A DNA stretch of 64,000 nt. Origin: Hydrogenophilales bacterium 16-64-46 (GTDB taxonomy: Bacteria > Pseudomonadota > Gammaproteobacteria > Burkholderiales > Thiobacillaceae). Position 1 is the first letter of the stretch. Each line of letters begins with the position of its first letter. Under the pieces are notes generated by a model that saw only the letters and a list, made by a program, of their open reading frames with translations, did no database searches and was not told the origin of the DNA. The stretch is from NCBI GenBank assembly GCA_002281775.1, contig NCGY01000002.1, positions 124,001 through 188,000 of the forward strand, given 5' to 3'. Made by a program: the position numbers and the translations under genes. Positions 16,513 to 25,681 of the stretch are shown one piece after another.

Positions 16513-19500
16513 GCGCGTGCTCCTTTCAGGACGAATTGACGGTACAAAAGCGGCAGCATCACGAGTGTCAGCAAGGTGGCGCTGACCAGGCCGCCGATGA
16601 CGACGATGGCCAGCGGGCGCTGGATTTCCGAACCGGGCCCGGTCGCGAACAAGAGCGGCACCAGGCCGAAGGCGGCGATGCTGGCGGTCATCAGCACCGG
16701 ACGCAGGCGGCGCAGCGCACCGTCGCGCACCACGGCGTCGCCTTGCAAGCCCTGTGCGCGCAGCTGGTTGAAATGGCTGACCAGCACCACCCCGTTCAGC
16801 ACCGCGATGCCGAGCAGCGCGATGAAGCCGACCGAGGCCGGCACCGACAGATACTCGCCCGAGGCCCACAGTGCGAAGATGCCGCCGATCAGAGCCAGCG
16901 GCACGTTCATCATCACCAGCAGCGCCTGGCGCGCGTCGCCAAACGTCATGTAAAGCAGGAAGCCGATCAGCAGCAGCGCCACCGGCACCACGATCATCAG
17001 CCGTTGCGCAGCGCGCTGCTGGTTCTCGAACTGGCCGCCCCAAGTGAGGCTGTAGCCGGGTGGCAGCTTGACCTGCGTGGCCACAGCAGCCTTCGCGGCC
17101 TCGACGAAGCTGACCAGGTCGCGTCCGGCGACGTTGCTCTGCACTACGGTGAAGCGTGCGGCGTTCTCGCGCTTCACCGCGACCGGGCCGTTGGTGCGCT
17201 TGAGCGTGGCGACCTGGTCGAGGCCGATCTCGCGGCCGTCGGCGAGCGTCAGGCGGATCGCCTGCAGCGCGTCGGGCGACTCGCGCAGGCCCTGCGGGCC
17301 ACGCAGTTGCAGCGGAATGCGTCGCCCCTGCTGCGAGATCGTGCCGATAATCTCGCCCTCCAGCTGCGTGCGCAGCAGCAGGGCGATGTCGTCGGCGGAC
17401 AGGCCGAAGCGGCCGGCCGCGTCGCGATCGATCTCCGCCTGCAGATATTGCACACCCTCGTTCTGCTGGGTGTAGACATCCGATGCGCCGGGGATCGTCT
17501 CGACCACGCTGAAGATCTCGCCGGCCAGCCGGTTGAGCGTGGCGAGATCGGGGCCGAAAATCTTGATCGCGACGTCGCCGCGCGAACCGGTGAGCATTTC
17601 CGACACCCGCATGTCGATCGGCTGGGTGAAGTTGTAGGCAATGCCGGGGAAGCCATCGACCACCGCACGGATTTCATTCGTCAGCCATGCCTTGTCCGGG
17701 CGGCGCCACTCAGCCATGGGTTTGAGCACGAGGAAAGAATCGGTGTCGTTGAGGCTCATCGGATCGAGGCCCAGTTCGTCGGCACCGGCGCGCGCGACGA
17801 TGCGGCGGATTTCCGGCACGTTCTTCAGCAGCGCCTGCTGCACCCGCAGGTCCTGCGCGACCGATTCCTCCAGGCTGATCGACGGCAGTTTCTCCAGCTG
17901 CACCAGGATGTCGCCCTCGTCCATGGTCGGCATGAAGGTCTTGCCGATCAGCGGATAGACGCCGACCGCCGCCAGCATCAGCACGCCCGCCGTGGCGTAG
18001 ACGATTTTCGGCTTCGCCAGCGCGCGGTCGAGCAGCGGCGTGTAGAGGGCCTGCGCGCGGCGCAACAACCACGGATCAGTGTGCGCACTCTGTTTGAGCA
18101 GCAGCGAGGCCAGCACCGGAATCACCGTCAGCGCCAGCAGCAGGGACGCGGCCAGGGCGAACACGATGGTCAGCGCGACCGGGGTGAACAGCTTGCCCTC
18201 CAGCCCCTGCAGCGTCAGCAGCGGCAGAAACACGATGGCGATGATGGCGATGCCCGAGGTCACCGGGCTGGCAACTTCCTGTGTCGCCCACAGCACGCGC
18301 TGCAGCGGCGTTTCGCTGGTGTTTTCCGGGTCGTGCGCCAGATGCGCGACGACGTTCTCCACCACCACCACCGCCGCGTCGACCAAGAGGCCGATGGCAA
18401 TCGCCAGTCCGCCGAGGCTCATCAGATTGGCCGACAGCCCGAACTGACGCATCAACACGAAGGTCGCCAGCACCGACAGCGGCAGGATCAGCGCCACCAC
18501 GACGGCCGCGCGCAGATTGCCGAGGAACAGGATCAGCAGGATCACTACCAGCACCGCCGCTTCGAGTAGCGCCGTGCTCACCGTGCCGACGGCGCGGTCG
18601 ACCAGTTGCGCGCGGTCGTAGAAGACCGAGACCGTCACGCCCTTGGGCAGCGTGGCCTGGATCTCGGCCAGTTTGGCCTTGACGTTCTTGATCAGCTCGC
18701 CTGCGTTGACGCCTTTCAGGCCGATCACCAGGCCTTGCACGGCCTCGCCCCGGCCGTTTTGCGTCACCGCGCCGTAGCGGGTCATCTCGCCCAGTTCCAC
18801 GCGCGCGACGTCGCCGACCGTGACGACCACGCCATTGACCGCCTTGACGCCGATTTGCCGCAAATCCTCCAGCGAAGCGATACCGCCGTTGACGCGCACC
18901 ACCCAGGTTTCCTCGCCTTCGTTGACGCGCCCGGCACCGTCGTTGCGCGTGTTCGTTTCCAGCGCCATGCGCAATTCGTCGTAGGTGACGCCGCGCGCGG
19001 CCAGCGCCACCGGGTCGGGGCTCACTGCGAACGTCGCCACGCGGCCGCCGAGCGAGTTGACGTCGGCCACGCCGGGAATCGCACGCAATTGCGGGCGCAC
19101 GGTCCAGTCGAGCAGGGTGCGTTTTTCCGCCAGCGTGAGCGGCCCTTCGAGGGTGAACATGAAGAGTTCCGACAGCGGCGTGGAAATCGGTGCGAGACCG
19201 CCCGAGACGTTGTCAGGCAGGTCGCCCTTGACGTTGGCGAAGCGCTCCGCCACCTGCTGGCGCGCCCAGTAGATGTCGGTACCTTCCTCGAAATCGACGG
19301 TGATGTCGACCAGCGCATTTTTCGACAGGCTGCGCAGGATGGTCTGGTTAGGAATGCCCAGGAGCTCGGTTTCAACCGGCTGGGCGATGCGCGCCTCCAC
19401 CTCTTCCGGCGTCATGCCGGGCGCTTTCAAAATCAATTTGACCTGGGTGGTCGAAACGTCGGGAAAGGCGTCGATGGGAATCTGCTGGAACGCGCGCACG

Positions 19501-19580
19501 CCCAGCCCGGCCAGAAGCAGCGCCAGGGCAAGCACGAACCAGCGCCGCGCCAGCGCGGTTTCGATCAGGGTATTCAACAT
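16509..19580 (-). CDS. heavy-metal efflux RND transporter (CusA/CzcA family)
   Basis: A 1023-residue inner-membrane RND pump. The N-terminus is typical of HME-RND proteins (RRWFVLALALLLAGLGV, then IPIDAFPDVSTTQVKL). The TM4 proton-relay region reads GGLAIAIGLLVDAAVVVVEN. GKTFMPTMDEGDILVQ and the DLVSFVEA loop are also family markers. The two halves show the usual 6+6 TM duplication with large periplasmic loops. It exports metal ions using the proton gradient together with the adaptor and TolC-type protein of the same operon. The context favours copper/silver, but zinc/cobalt/nickel cannot be excluded from motifs alone. Confidence 0.92.
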   Translation of the reverse strand: MLNTLIETALARRWFVLALALLLAGLGVRAFQQIPIDAFPDVSTTQVKLILKAPGMTPEEVEARIAQPVETELLGIPNQTILRSLSKNALVDITVDFEEGTDIYWARQQVAERFANVKGDLPDNVSGGLAPISTPLSELFMFTLEGPLTLAEKRTLLDWTVRPQLRAIPGVADVNSLGGRVATFAVSPDPVALAARGVTYDELRMALETNTRNDGAGRVNEGEETWVVRVNGGIASLEDLRQIGVKAVNGVVVTVGDVARVELGEMTRYGAVTQNGRGEAVQGLVIGLKGVNAGELIKNVKAKLAEIQATLPKGVTVSVFYDRAQLVDRAVGTVSTALLEAAVLVVILLILFLGNLRAAVVVALILPLSVLATFVLMRQFGLSANLMSLGGLAIAIGLLVDAAVVVVENVVAHLAHDPENTSETPLQRVLWATQEVASPVTSGIAIIAIVFLPLLTLQGLEGKLFTPVALTIVFALAASLLLALTVIPVLASLLLKQSAHTDPWLLRRAQALYTPLLDRALAKPKIVYATAGVLMLAAVGVYPLIGKTFMPTMDEGDILVQLEKLPSISLEESVAQDLRVQQALLKNVPEIRRIVARAGADELGLDPMSLNDTDSFLVLKPMAEWRRPDKAWLTNEIRAVVDGFPGIAYNFTQPIDMRVSEMLTGSRGDVAIKIFGPDLATLNRLAGEIFSVVETIPGASDVYTQQNEGVQYLQAEIDRDAAGRFGLSADDIALLLRTQLEGEIIGTISQQGRRIPLQLRGPQGLRESPDALQAIRLTLADGREIGLDQVATLKRTNGPVAVKRENAARFTVVQSNVAGRDLVSFVEAAKAAVATQVKLPPGYSLTWGGQFENQQRAAQRLMIVVPVALLLIGFLLYMTFGDARQALLVMMNVPLALIGGIFALWASGEYLSVPASVGFIALLGIAVLNGVVLVSHFNQLRAQGLQGDAVVRDGALRRLRPVLMTASIAAFGLVPLLFATGPGSEIQRPLAIVVIGGLVSATLLTLVMLPLLYRQFVLKGARA

Positions 19581-19583
19581 GAT

Positions 19584-20657
19584 TCACTCCCCCAGCCATT
19601 GCGCTTTGAGCGCCGCCACGCCCTTGACGGCGACGCGGCTGCCGGCGGCGAGCCCCGTCACTTCTGCTTCACGGGCGTTCTGGCGGATCAGCGTCACCGG
19701 CGTGGGGGCAAAGCCGCCTGCCGTCTGGACGAACACAAACGGCCGGGCGTTCTGCCAGACCACGGCGACAGCGGGAATCGCCAAGCTTTGGGCGGCGGAG
19801 GTGGCTTCGATCATGGCCTCTACCGACTGGCCGGCGCGCAACAATCCTTGCGGATCGACGAGACTCGCCCGCACCAGTACGCTCTGCGCGGCATTGACCT
19901 GCGGCAGCAGCGTCGTGACACGTCCGCTCGCTGCGCTGCCCACCAGCGTCACTCTCTGCCCCACCGCCAGTGGTCGCGCCAGCGCGGGGCTCAACGGAAT
20001 CTCCAGCATCAGCTTCGACAGGTCGGCGAGTTTCGCCAGCGCCATGCCTGCGTCGACACGCTGCCCCGGCTCCGCCGAGCTTTCGATCACCACGCCGCTG
20101 ATCGGCGCGGTGAGCGTGATCCGGCTGCCCGACACCTTGCCGTCGCCGAGCATCGTCAGTGCGGCTTGCGCCGCCGTCTGCGCCGCGCGTGCGGACTGTG
20201 CCTCGGCCCGTGTCGCGCGCAGGCGTGATTCGGCGATCAGGCCTTCGGCGTGGAGTTTTTCGTCACGCGCCGCATTATCGGCCGCCAGTTGCGCCTTCAA
20301 CCGCGCCTGCGTCAGCTGGCTGTGCGCTTCGGCAAGCCCGGGCATCGACAGGGTGACGACCGGCGCACCGCGCTTGACGCGGTCGCCCGCCTGCACGTGC
20401 ATCTGCACCACCAGCGCCGCGCCGGCGGCGGCCAGCACCCGGACATGCGCAGGCGACAAGCTCACCCGCGCCGGATGAGTCAGGGTGGGACTGACAGCGG
20501 CTACCACGGCGGGCGACACCGCGATGCCCAGATTACGCTGCTGCGCGGCGCTCAGCGGCAGCGTGTCCGCCGCCCGGAGCGGCGCGACGGTTGCCAGACA
20601 CAGGATGAGGCCCGCGCCGAGCGCGCGGCCGCAGGAAACAACAGATACGACAGACAT
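19584..20657 (-). CDS. RND efflux periplasmic adaptor (CusB/CzcB-like)
   Basis: A 357-residue membrane-fusion protein with a signal peptide (LGAGLILCLATVAPLRAA). The lipoyl-like half-motifs (VQMHVQAGDRVKRGAPVVTLSM and PISGVVIESSAEPGQRVDAG) flank a short coiled-coil hairpin (AHSQLTQARLKAQLAADNAARDEKL). The beta-barrel part follows (LVRASLVDPQGLLRAGQSVEAMI). It links the pump to the outer-membrane channel. It is on the short side and lacks the extra N-terminal metal-binding part seen in E. coli CusB. It ends 3 bp before the pump gene. Confidence 0.88.
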   Translation of the reverse strand: MSVVSVVSCGRALGAGLILCLATVAPLRAADTLPLSAAQQRNLGIAVSPAVVAAVSPTLTHPARVSLSPAHVRVLAAAGAALVVQMHVQAGDRVKRGAPVVTLSMPGLAEAHSQLTQARLKAQLAADNAARDEKLHAEGLIAESRLRATRAEAQSARAAQTAAQAALTMLGDGKVSGSRITLTAPISGVVIESSAEPGQRVDAGMALAKLADLSKLMLEIPLSPALARPLAVGQRVTLVGSAASGRVTTLLPQVNAAQSVLVRASLVDPQGLLRAGQSVEAMIEATSAAQSLAIPAVAVVWQNARPFVFVQTAGGFAPTPVTLIRQNAREAEVTGLAAGSRVAVKGVAALKAQWLGE

Positions 20658-20716
20658 GGGAACTCCCCGGATGGAACAGATCGATTGTTGGCACGCGAAG
20701 CGCGCCGCCCTGGCGA

Positions 20717-21106
20717 TCAGGCCTGCGGGGGTACCAGTGCGAACGGTCGCGCGAAAGGCGGGGGGGCCGCGCTGTCAGGCAGCGGGACGGGAAAAACGGG
20801 AACAGACACGGCCGGCGTGCCGGCCCACAACACCGCGAGTATCAGCCATGCGCCCGCGGCAAACGCCGGATGCGGCTCGCTGCGGCTGGGCAAGCCTATC
20901 GACACTTCGACGTCCTGGCCGTGCCCGGCGACCAGACCGGCTGCATCACCATGATCTGCCCCCACATGCAGGTGCAGACCCTCGGGGTGATGCTGCGGCA
21001 TACCTCCGGCGTGCGCATGCATCAGCGGCGACAGCGCTTGCAGGAAGGCAAAACTCGCCAGCAGGAAGAAACGGATTACGCGCGTCATCACGACCAAGTC
21101 TGCCAT
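20717..21106 (-). CDS. small secreted His-rich protein, first gene of the RND operon
   Basis: About 129 residues. The N-terminus is a signal peptide or anchor (VIRFFLLASFAFLQALSPLMHAHAGG). The next part is rich in His (MHAHAGGMPQHHPEGLHLH), then comes a hydrophobic stretch (FAAGAWLILAVLWAGTPAVSVPVFPV) and a Pro-rich tail. I do not recognise the family; small secreted His-rich proteins often lead metal-efflux operons. The start is uncertain: ATG at 21106 or 21088, neither with a strong ribosome-binding site. It is divergent from the LTA-synthase-like gene, and the intergenic region carries the CTTAAG repeat. Confidence 0.6.
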   Translation of the reverse strand: MADLVVMTRVIRFFLLASFAFLQALSPLMHAHAGGMPQHHPEGLHLHVGADHGDAAGLVAGHGQDVEVSIGLPSRSEPHPAFAAGAWLILAVLWAGTPAVSVPVFPVPLPDSAAPPPFARPFALVPPQA

Positions 21107-21167
21107 CAATCCATGAAAAATGTGCGACTGCCGACCGGGCAGACAGACGCCATGTTGCACATGCAGG

Positions 21168-21184
21168 CTTAAGTCAGCCTTAAG
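21168..21184 (+). promoter_or_regulatory. PmrA/QseB-type response-regulator box (CTTAAG-N5-CTTAAG)
   Basis: Two exact CTTAAG hexamers in direct orientation are separated by five bases (11-bp period), which is the layout recognised by PmrA/QseB-class OmpR-family regulators. It sits 43 bp before the LTA-synthase-like start and 62 bp before the divergent RND-operon start. A regulator of this class is encoded two genes downstream, suggesting autoregulation and possibly control of both directions. Confidence 0.65.
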
Positions 21185-21227
21185 TTCCGGGTGTGACAGT
21201 GAGCGCCCTTTCCGTTCGAGGATGGCC

Positions 21228-23150
21228 ATGTCCCCACTCACCCGCACCCTGCAGGTTTCCGGCTTATTCCGCCTGTATCCGCTGAGCGCCTGGCTCGCCG
21301 GGCTGTTTCTCCTGCTGCATAGCGGCCTGCGTCTGGTGCTGGCGCTGCACACCTGGCAGGCCGCCCAGCTCGACCTGTCCGGCCTGCTCGCCACTCTGGG
21401 CACCGGGCTGCTGTTCGACCTGGCGGCGCTGGCAATTCTGCTGCCGGGTGTGATGGCGCTGGAAGCGGTGCTCGGACGGCGCAAGACGCCGGGGTGCGGG
21501 CGCTATCTGGTCTGGGGCAGCGCGGCCTTGCTGCTCTACGCGCTGGGCTTTGGCGTACTCGCCGAATGGTTCTTCTGGGACGAATTCGGCGTACGGTTCA
21601 ATTTCATCGCGGTCGACTACCTCGTCTACACGCATGAAGTAATCGGCAACATCCGCGAAAGCTTCCCAGTCGGCCCACTGCTCGGCAGCCTGGCCGTGCT
21701 GGTGGGCCTGGCTGTCTGGTTTTCCCGTGACTGGCTCGCCCGTGCGGCCACTCCCACTGCGCCGCGCACCACGCGCTTGGCGGTGTGGATGACCAGCCTG
21801 GCAGTGGCTGCCGGCGTCGCCTCGGTGCTCAACGCCGATCTGCGGCGCGGCGACAACGAATACCAGAAGGAACTCTCCAGCAACGGCCTGACCAGCTTTG
21901 CCTACGCGTTCACACACAACAGCATCGATTACTTCGATTTCTACGCCACGCTGCCGGACAAACCGTCTGTCACCGGGGCCGAACTGCCCCGCATCGTGCG
22001 GGCGAGCACGCCGAAAAACGTCGTCATCATCACGCTGGAGAGCCTGTCTTCGAGCTATACCGCGCATGGCGGCAATACCCAAGGCCTCACGCCGAATATC
22101 GACCGCCTGGCCGACAGCGGCCTTTTTCTCGCTAATCTGCGCGCGGCAGGCAACCGCACCGTGCGCGGTCTGGAAGCACTGTCATTGGCAATTCCGCCAC
22201 TGCCCGGGCATTCCATCATCTGGCGCGACGACAACCGCAATCTTGAAACCCTGGGCGCGGTGCTGGCCGACCATGGCTACACCAACCATTTCGTCTACGG
22301 CGGCTATGCGCGCTTCGACAACATGGATGCCTATTTTTCGGGCAATCATTACCAGCCTGTCGACCGCAATCAGTTCCCGGAACGTCATCGCGGCTTCGCC
22401 AACATCTGGGGGCTGGCCGACGAACATCTCTACGACTACGCGCTGGAACTGATGGATCAGGATGCCGCCAGCGGCAAGCCCTTCCTCATGCACCTGATGA
22501 CCACCTCGAACCACACTCCCTTCACCTTCCCCGACGGTCGCATCGACCTGCCGCGCGGGCGGCCGGGTGCGGTCAAATATTCGGACTGGGCACTGGGGCA
22601 CTTCATCGACGCCGCGCGCAGAAAGCCCTGGTTCAAGGACACGCTCTTCGTCGTGGTGGCGGATCATTGCGCGTCGAGCAAAGGCCGCACCAGCCTGCCG
22701 CCGGAGAACTATCACATCCCCGCGATCCTGTATTCGCCCGCACACATTGCGCCACACACCGACACCCGGCTGGCCAGCCAGATCGACCTCGTGCCCAGCG
22801 TGCTCGACCTGCTGAATCTGCCCGAGCGCAGCCGTTTCATGGGCCGCAGCGTGTTGCGCGCTTATCCGGACGCAGGACGTGCCTTCATCGCCACCTATCA
22901 GAAACTGGGCTATCTCAGTCCTGATCGACTGGTGGTGCTGAGCCCCGGCCGCAGGGTCGAGGACTGGCGGCTCGATGCGCAGATGACCCCAGTCGAACGC
23001 CTCACCGGCGCAGATGCAGCCGTCACGCGCGCGCAGGCATTTTACCAGGAAGCCGCGCGCCGCGCGCGCGACGGCCAGTTACGCCATGAACCGGCAACCA
23101 TCGCGCAACCCCGCGCTGGCAGCCGCCCCGCTTCGCCTGGCAAAGCCTGA
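21228..23150 (+). CDS. LTA-synthase-family membrane sulfatase/phosphotransferase
   Basis: A 640-residue protein with five predicted N-terminal TM segments and a periplasmic alkaline-phosphatase-superfamily domain. Metal and nucleophile motifs are VVIITLESLSSS (Glu ligand), GNRTVRGLEAL (Thr nucleophile, the LtaS/OpgB position) and FVVVADHCASSKG (Asp-His). Relatives in Gram-negative bacteria transfer phosphoglycerol or phosphoethanolamine to periplasmic glucans or lipids, or have lost activity. The start with GAGG at 6-nt spacing (21228) is preferred over the ATG 6 bp earlier. It probably forms an operon with the response regulator and histidine kinase genes that follow. The substrate is unknown. 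Confidence 0.82.
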   Translation: MSPLTRTLQVSGLFRLYPLSAWLAGLFLLLHSGLRLVLALHTWQAAQLDLSGLLATLGTGLLFDLAALAILLPGVMALEAVLGRRKTPGCGRYLVWGSAALLLYALGFGVLAEWFFWDEFGVRFNFIAVDYLVYTHEVIGNIRESFPVGPLLGSLAVLVGLAVWFSRDWLARAATPTAPRTTRLAVWMTSLAVAAGVASVLNADLRRGDNEYQKELSSNGLTSFAYAFTHNSIDYFDFYATLPDKPSVTGAELPRIVRASTPKNVVIITLESLSSSYTAHGGNTQGLTPNIDRLADSGLFLANLRAAGNRTVRGLEALSLAIPPLPGHSIIWRDDNRNLETLGAVLADHGYTNHFVYGGYARFDNMDAYFSGNHYQPVDRNQFPERHRGFANIWGLADEHLYDYALELMDQDAASGKPFLMHLMTTSNHTPFTFPDGRIDLPRGRPGAVKYSDWALGHFIDAARRKPWFKDTLFVVVADHCASSKGRTSLPPENYHIPAILYSPAHIAPHTDTRLASQIDLVPSVLDLLNLPERSRFMGRSVLRAYPDAGRAFIATYQKLGYLSPDRLVVLSPGRRVEDWRLDAQMTPVERLTGADAAVTRAQAFYQEAARRARDGQLRHEPATIAQPRAGSRPASPGKA

Positions 23151-23197
23151 CTGCTATGCTCGCCGCTTCTCTTTCCTGCGCGCCGTTTGCCCCACAC

Positions 23198-23854
23198 ATG
23201 CGCCTCCTGCTGGTAGAAGACGACCGCCTGCTCGGTGACGGGCTCCAGTCCGGCCTGACGCAGGCAGGCTACGCCGTCGACTGGGTGCGCGACGGCGAAG
23301 CGGCCGTCGCCGCGCTTGCCACGGAATCCTTCACCGCCCTCGTGCTCGATCTGGGCCTGCCCAGGCGCGACGGCCTCTCGGTGCTGAGCTGGCTGCGCGC
23401 CCGGCAGGACAGCACGCCGGTGCTGATCCTGACCGCACGCGATCAGCTGGAAGACAAAGTGCGCGGTCTCGATCTCGGGGCTGACGACTATATGCTGAAA
23501 CCCTTCGACCTCGACGAGCTGACCGCGCGCCTGCGCGCGCTGGTGCGGCGTGCGCACGGCCGGCCCAGCCCGACCCTGTGCGCGGGCAGCATCGTGCTCG
23601 ACCCGGCAACGCGCCGGGTGACCCACGGCGGCGATGCCATCGACCTGACGCTGCGCGAGTTCAATCTGCTGCAGGTCCTGCTGGAGAACGCCGGCCATGT
23701 GATGAGCCGGCGCGCGCTCGAAGAGCAGCTCTACGCCTGGGGCGACGCCGTCGAAAGCAATGCGCTCGAAGTCCACATCCACCACCTGCGCAAGAAGCTG
23801 GGCAACGACGTCATCCGCACGGTGCGGGGCGTGGGCTACGCCATGGACGCATGA
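23198..23854 (+). CDS. OmpR-family response regulator (QseB/PmrA type)
   Basis: A 218-residue two-domain regulator. The receiver has LLVEDDRLLGDGL, the phospho-acceptor Asp in LVLDLGLPRRDG (residue 51), LTARD and ADDYMLKPFD. The C-terminal winged helix has DLTLREFNLLQVLLENAGHV and NALEVHIHHLRKKLG, ending TVRGVGYAM, which is the QseB/PmrA pattern. It is coupled to the kinase gene by ATGA. The CTTAAG direct repeat ahead of the operon fits the DNA site of this class. The first family-like Met is used as start; a longer form would add 14 residues without similarity. Confidence 0.9.
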   Translation: MRLLLVEDDRLLGDGLQSGLTQAGYAVDWVRDGEAAVAALATESFTALVLDLGLPRRDGLSVLSWLRARQDSTPVLILTARDQLEDKVRGLDLGADDYMLKPFDLDELTARLRALVRRAHGRPSPTLCAGSIVLDPATRRVTHGGDAIDLTLREFNLLQVLLENAGHVMSRRALEEQLYAWGDAVESNALEVHIHHLRKKLGNDVIRTVRGVGYAMDA

Positions 23855-25257
23855 ACAACACGGCCTACTCGCTGCGCCGCCGGCTGATCTGGCTGGTCAC
23901 CCTGGCCATACTCGGTGTCGGCCTGCTCTCCACGGTCGTGGTCTACCTGCGGGCGCACCACGAAGCCGACGAACTGCTGGACACGCAACTGGCGCAGGTT
24001 GCCGAAACCCTGCTCGCCATCGCCACCGGCGGCAAACTCGACCAGTTCGTCGACAGCGGGGGCGAACAAAGCCGGCGCCACGCCGTTCCCATCGCTTATG
24101 AAATCTGGCGCGAAACCGCAGGCGCGCCGGAACGGATCACGCTCTCGGTCGGCCACGGCGGCTTTTCGCTGCCGGTCGCGGCGGGCTACAGCAACCGCGT
24201 GCACCGCGACAAAAACTGGCGACTTTTTTCCGTGCGCGACCCGGACAGCGCATACCAGGTCATCGTCGGCCAGCGCCACAGCGCGCGCGACCGGCTGGCC
24301 CGCGAGACCGGGCTCTCGCTGCTCGTGCCCATGCTGCTCATCCTGCCACTCATGGCCCTGCTGGTGGGCTGGGTGGTGAATCGCGCGCTGCGCCCGGTCG
24401 ATGCCCTCGCGCAGTCCGTCCGCGCGCTCGACCCGGCCGCACTTACGCCCCTGGACAGCGCCTCGCCCCTGCCACAGGAAATCGTGCCGCTACGGGATGC
24501 CTTCAACGCCCTGCTGGAACGGGTATCCGTCACCCTGGAAAACGAGCGGCGCTTCACCGCCGACGCCGCGCACGAATTGCGCACGCCACTTGCCGCGCTG
24601 AAAATCCAGGCGCAGGTGGCGCAACGTGCCCAGCCCGGCGGCAGCCAGCAGCACGCGCTCGGGCAGGTCATTGCCGGCGTCGACCGCATGACGCATCTGG
24701 TGGAACAGCTGCTGACGCTGGCGCGGGTCGAACATGCGACCGATACCGCGCCGGCTGCCTATGACGCTGCAGCCGCCCTGCAGGTCAGCTGCGAGCCCTA
24801 CCAGGCCACGGCGGCGCAAAATCGGCAGACGCTGGAACGCGATGCCGACCCCGGCTGCACGCCGCTGCTCGGGCGCACCTGGTTCGAGATCGCTGTGCGC
24901 AATCTCTTCGCCAACGCCGTGCATTACGCCGGCCCGGGCGCACGCATCCGGGTCACGCTGCGTTGCGGCGCAGGGCGCGCACGCCTCACTGTCTGTGACG
25001 ACGGGCCGGGACTGCCGCCCGCGGCGCGCGCCAGCCTGCGTGCCCGCTTCGCACGCGGCGAGACCGAGGCCGAAGGATGCGGTCTGGGTCTGTCCATCGT
25101 CGAGCGCATCGCGCAGCGTTCGGGTGCGCGGCTGACGCTGGAAGACGGCCTGCCGCGCGCGGACGGCGGCGTCGGGCTGGCGGTTTGCCTCGACTGCCCG
25201 CAAGCCCTGCCGCCCCCCGCGGACGCCGGGACGGGGAATCCGGACGCCGCCGGCTGA
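23851..25257 (+). CDS. sensor histidine kinase (QseC/PmrB type)
   Basis: A 468-residue inner-membrane kinase. TM1 is about residues 10-32 and TM2 lies around LLVPMLLILPLMALLVGWVV. Between them is a short periplasmic sensor of the 2CSK-N type (DELLDTQLAQVAETLLA). A HAMP-like linker follows, then the H-box FTADAAHELRTPLAALKIQ, the N-box NLFANAVHYA and the G-box DDGPGLP and GCGLGLSIVERIA. It phosphorylates the upstream regulator. The signal is unknown; the divergent metal-efflux operon suggests metal ions or envelope stress. The gene end is convergent with the rhodanese gene. Confidence 0.9.
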   Translation: MNNTAYSLRRRLIWLVTLAILGVGLLSTVVVYLRAHHEADELLDTQLAQVAETLLAIATGGKLDQFVDSGGEQSRRHAVPIAYEIWRETAGAPERITLSVGHGGFSLPVAAGYSNRVHRDKNWRLFSVRDPDSAYQVIVGQRHSARDRLARETGLSLLVPMLLILPLMALLVGWVVNRALRPVDALAQSVRALDPAALTPLDSASPLPQEIVPLRDAFNALLERVSVTLENERRFTADAAHELRTPLAALKIQAQVAQRAQPGGSQQHALGQVIAGVDRMTHLVEQLLTLARVEHATDTAPAAYDAAAALQVSCEPYQATAAQNRQTLERDADPGCTPLLGRTWFEIAVRNLFANAVHYAGPGARIRVTLRCGAGRARLTVCDDGPGLPPAARASLRARFARGETEAEGCGLGLSIVERIAQRSGARLTLEDGLPRADGGVGLAVCLDCPQALPPPADAGTGNPDAAG

Positions 25258-25272
25258 GCCGGCCCGGCAGAC

Positions 25273-25653
25273 TTACTCGCCGAACTGCGTCGCTTCCTTT
25301 TCCACCGCCAATCCGGCCTGGCTCCAGGCGTCGAATCCGCCATGGATAGACCGCACCTGGGTGTAGCCCATGCGCTTGAGGTTGGCGGCGGCAAGTGCTG
25401 CGCGACCACTGGTCTTGCAGTAGATGAGGATGTCGGCGTCCTTCTTCGACAGCGCGGGATGGTCGCCGATCTTGAATTCGAGCAGGCCGCGCGGGATGTT
25501 GATCGCACCCGGCAGGCGGCCGGCGTCGAATTCGGCGGGCTCGCGCACGTCGAGCACCAGCGCGCCGGGCAGTGCAACCTGTGCAGCGGCGAGGTCGATT
25601 TCGGTGATTTGTGCGCGGGCTTCGGCGACGAGGTCCATCGGGGTCATGCTCAT
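25273..25653 (-). CDS. rhodanese-like domain protein
   Basis: A 126-residue single-domain rhodanese with no signal peptide. Markers are ALVLDVREPAEFDAGRLPGAINIPRG, the active-site loop CKTSGRAAL (catalytic Cys followed by a cationic cradle) and the C-terminal GGFDAW. It would carry a persulfide and transfer sulfane sulfur in the cytoplasm. The start is supported by AGGAGCC. It is last in the copper-type operon but has its own -10-like element overlapping a palindrome, so it may be regulated separately. It is convergent with the histidine kinase gene. Confidence 0.9.
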   Translation of the reverse strand: MSMTPMDLVAEARAQITEIDLAAAQVALPGALVLDVREPAEFDAGRLPGAINIPRGLLEFKIGDHPALSKKDADILIYCKTSGRAALAAANLKRMGYTQVRSIHGGFDAWSQAGLAVEKEATQFGE

Positions 25654-25681
25654 GTCGGCTCCTGGAAGTGGGAAAACGGCG

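Noticed and set aside
16536..18569. A 677-codon open frame on the plus strand opposite the RND pump gene
   Set aside because: Antisense shadow with Arg/His/Gln-rich low-complexity translation and no recognisable domain.
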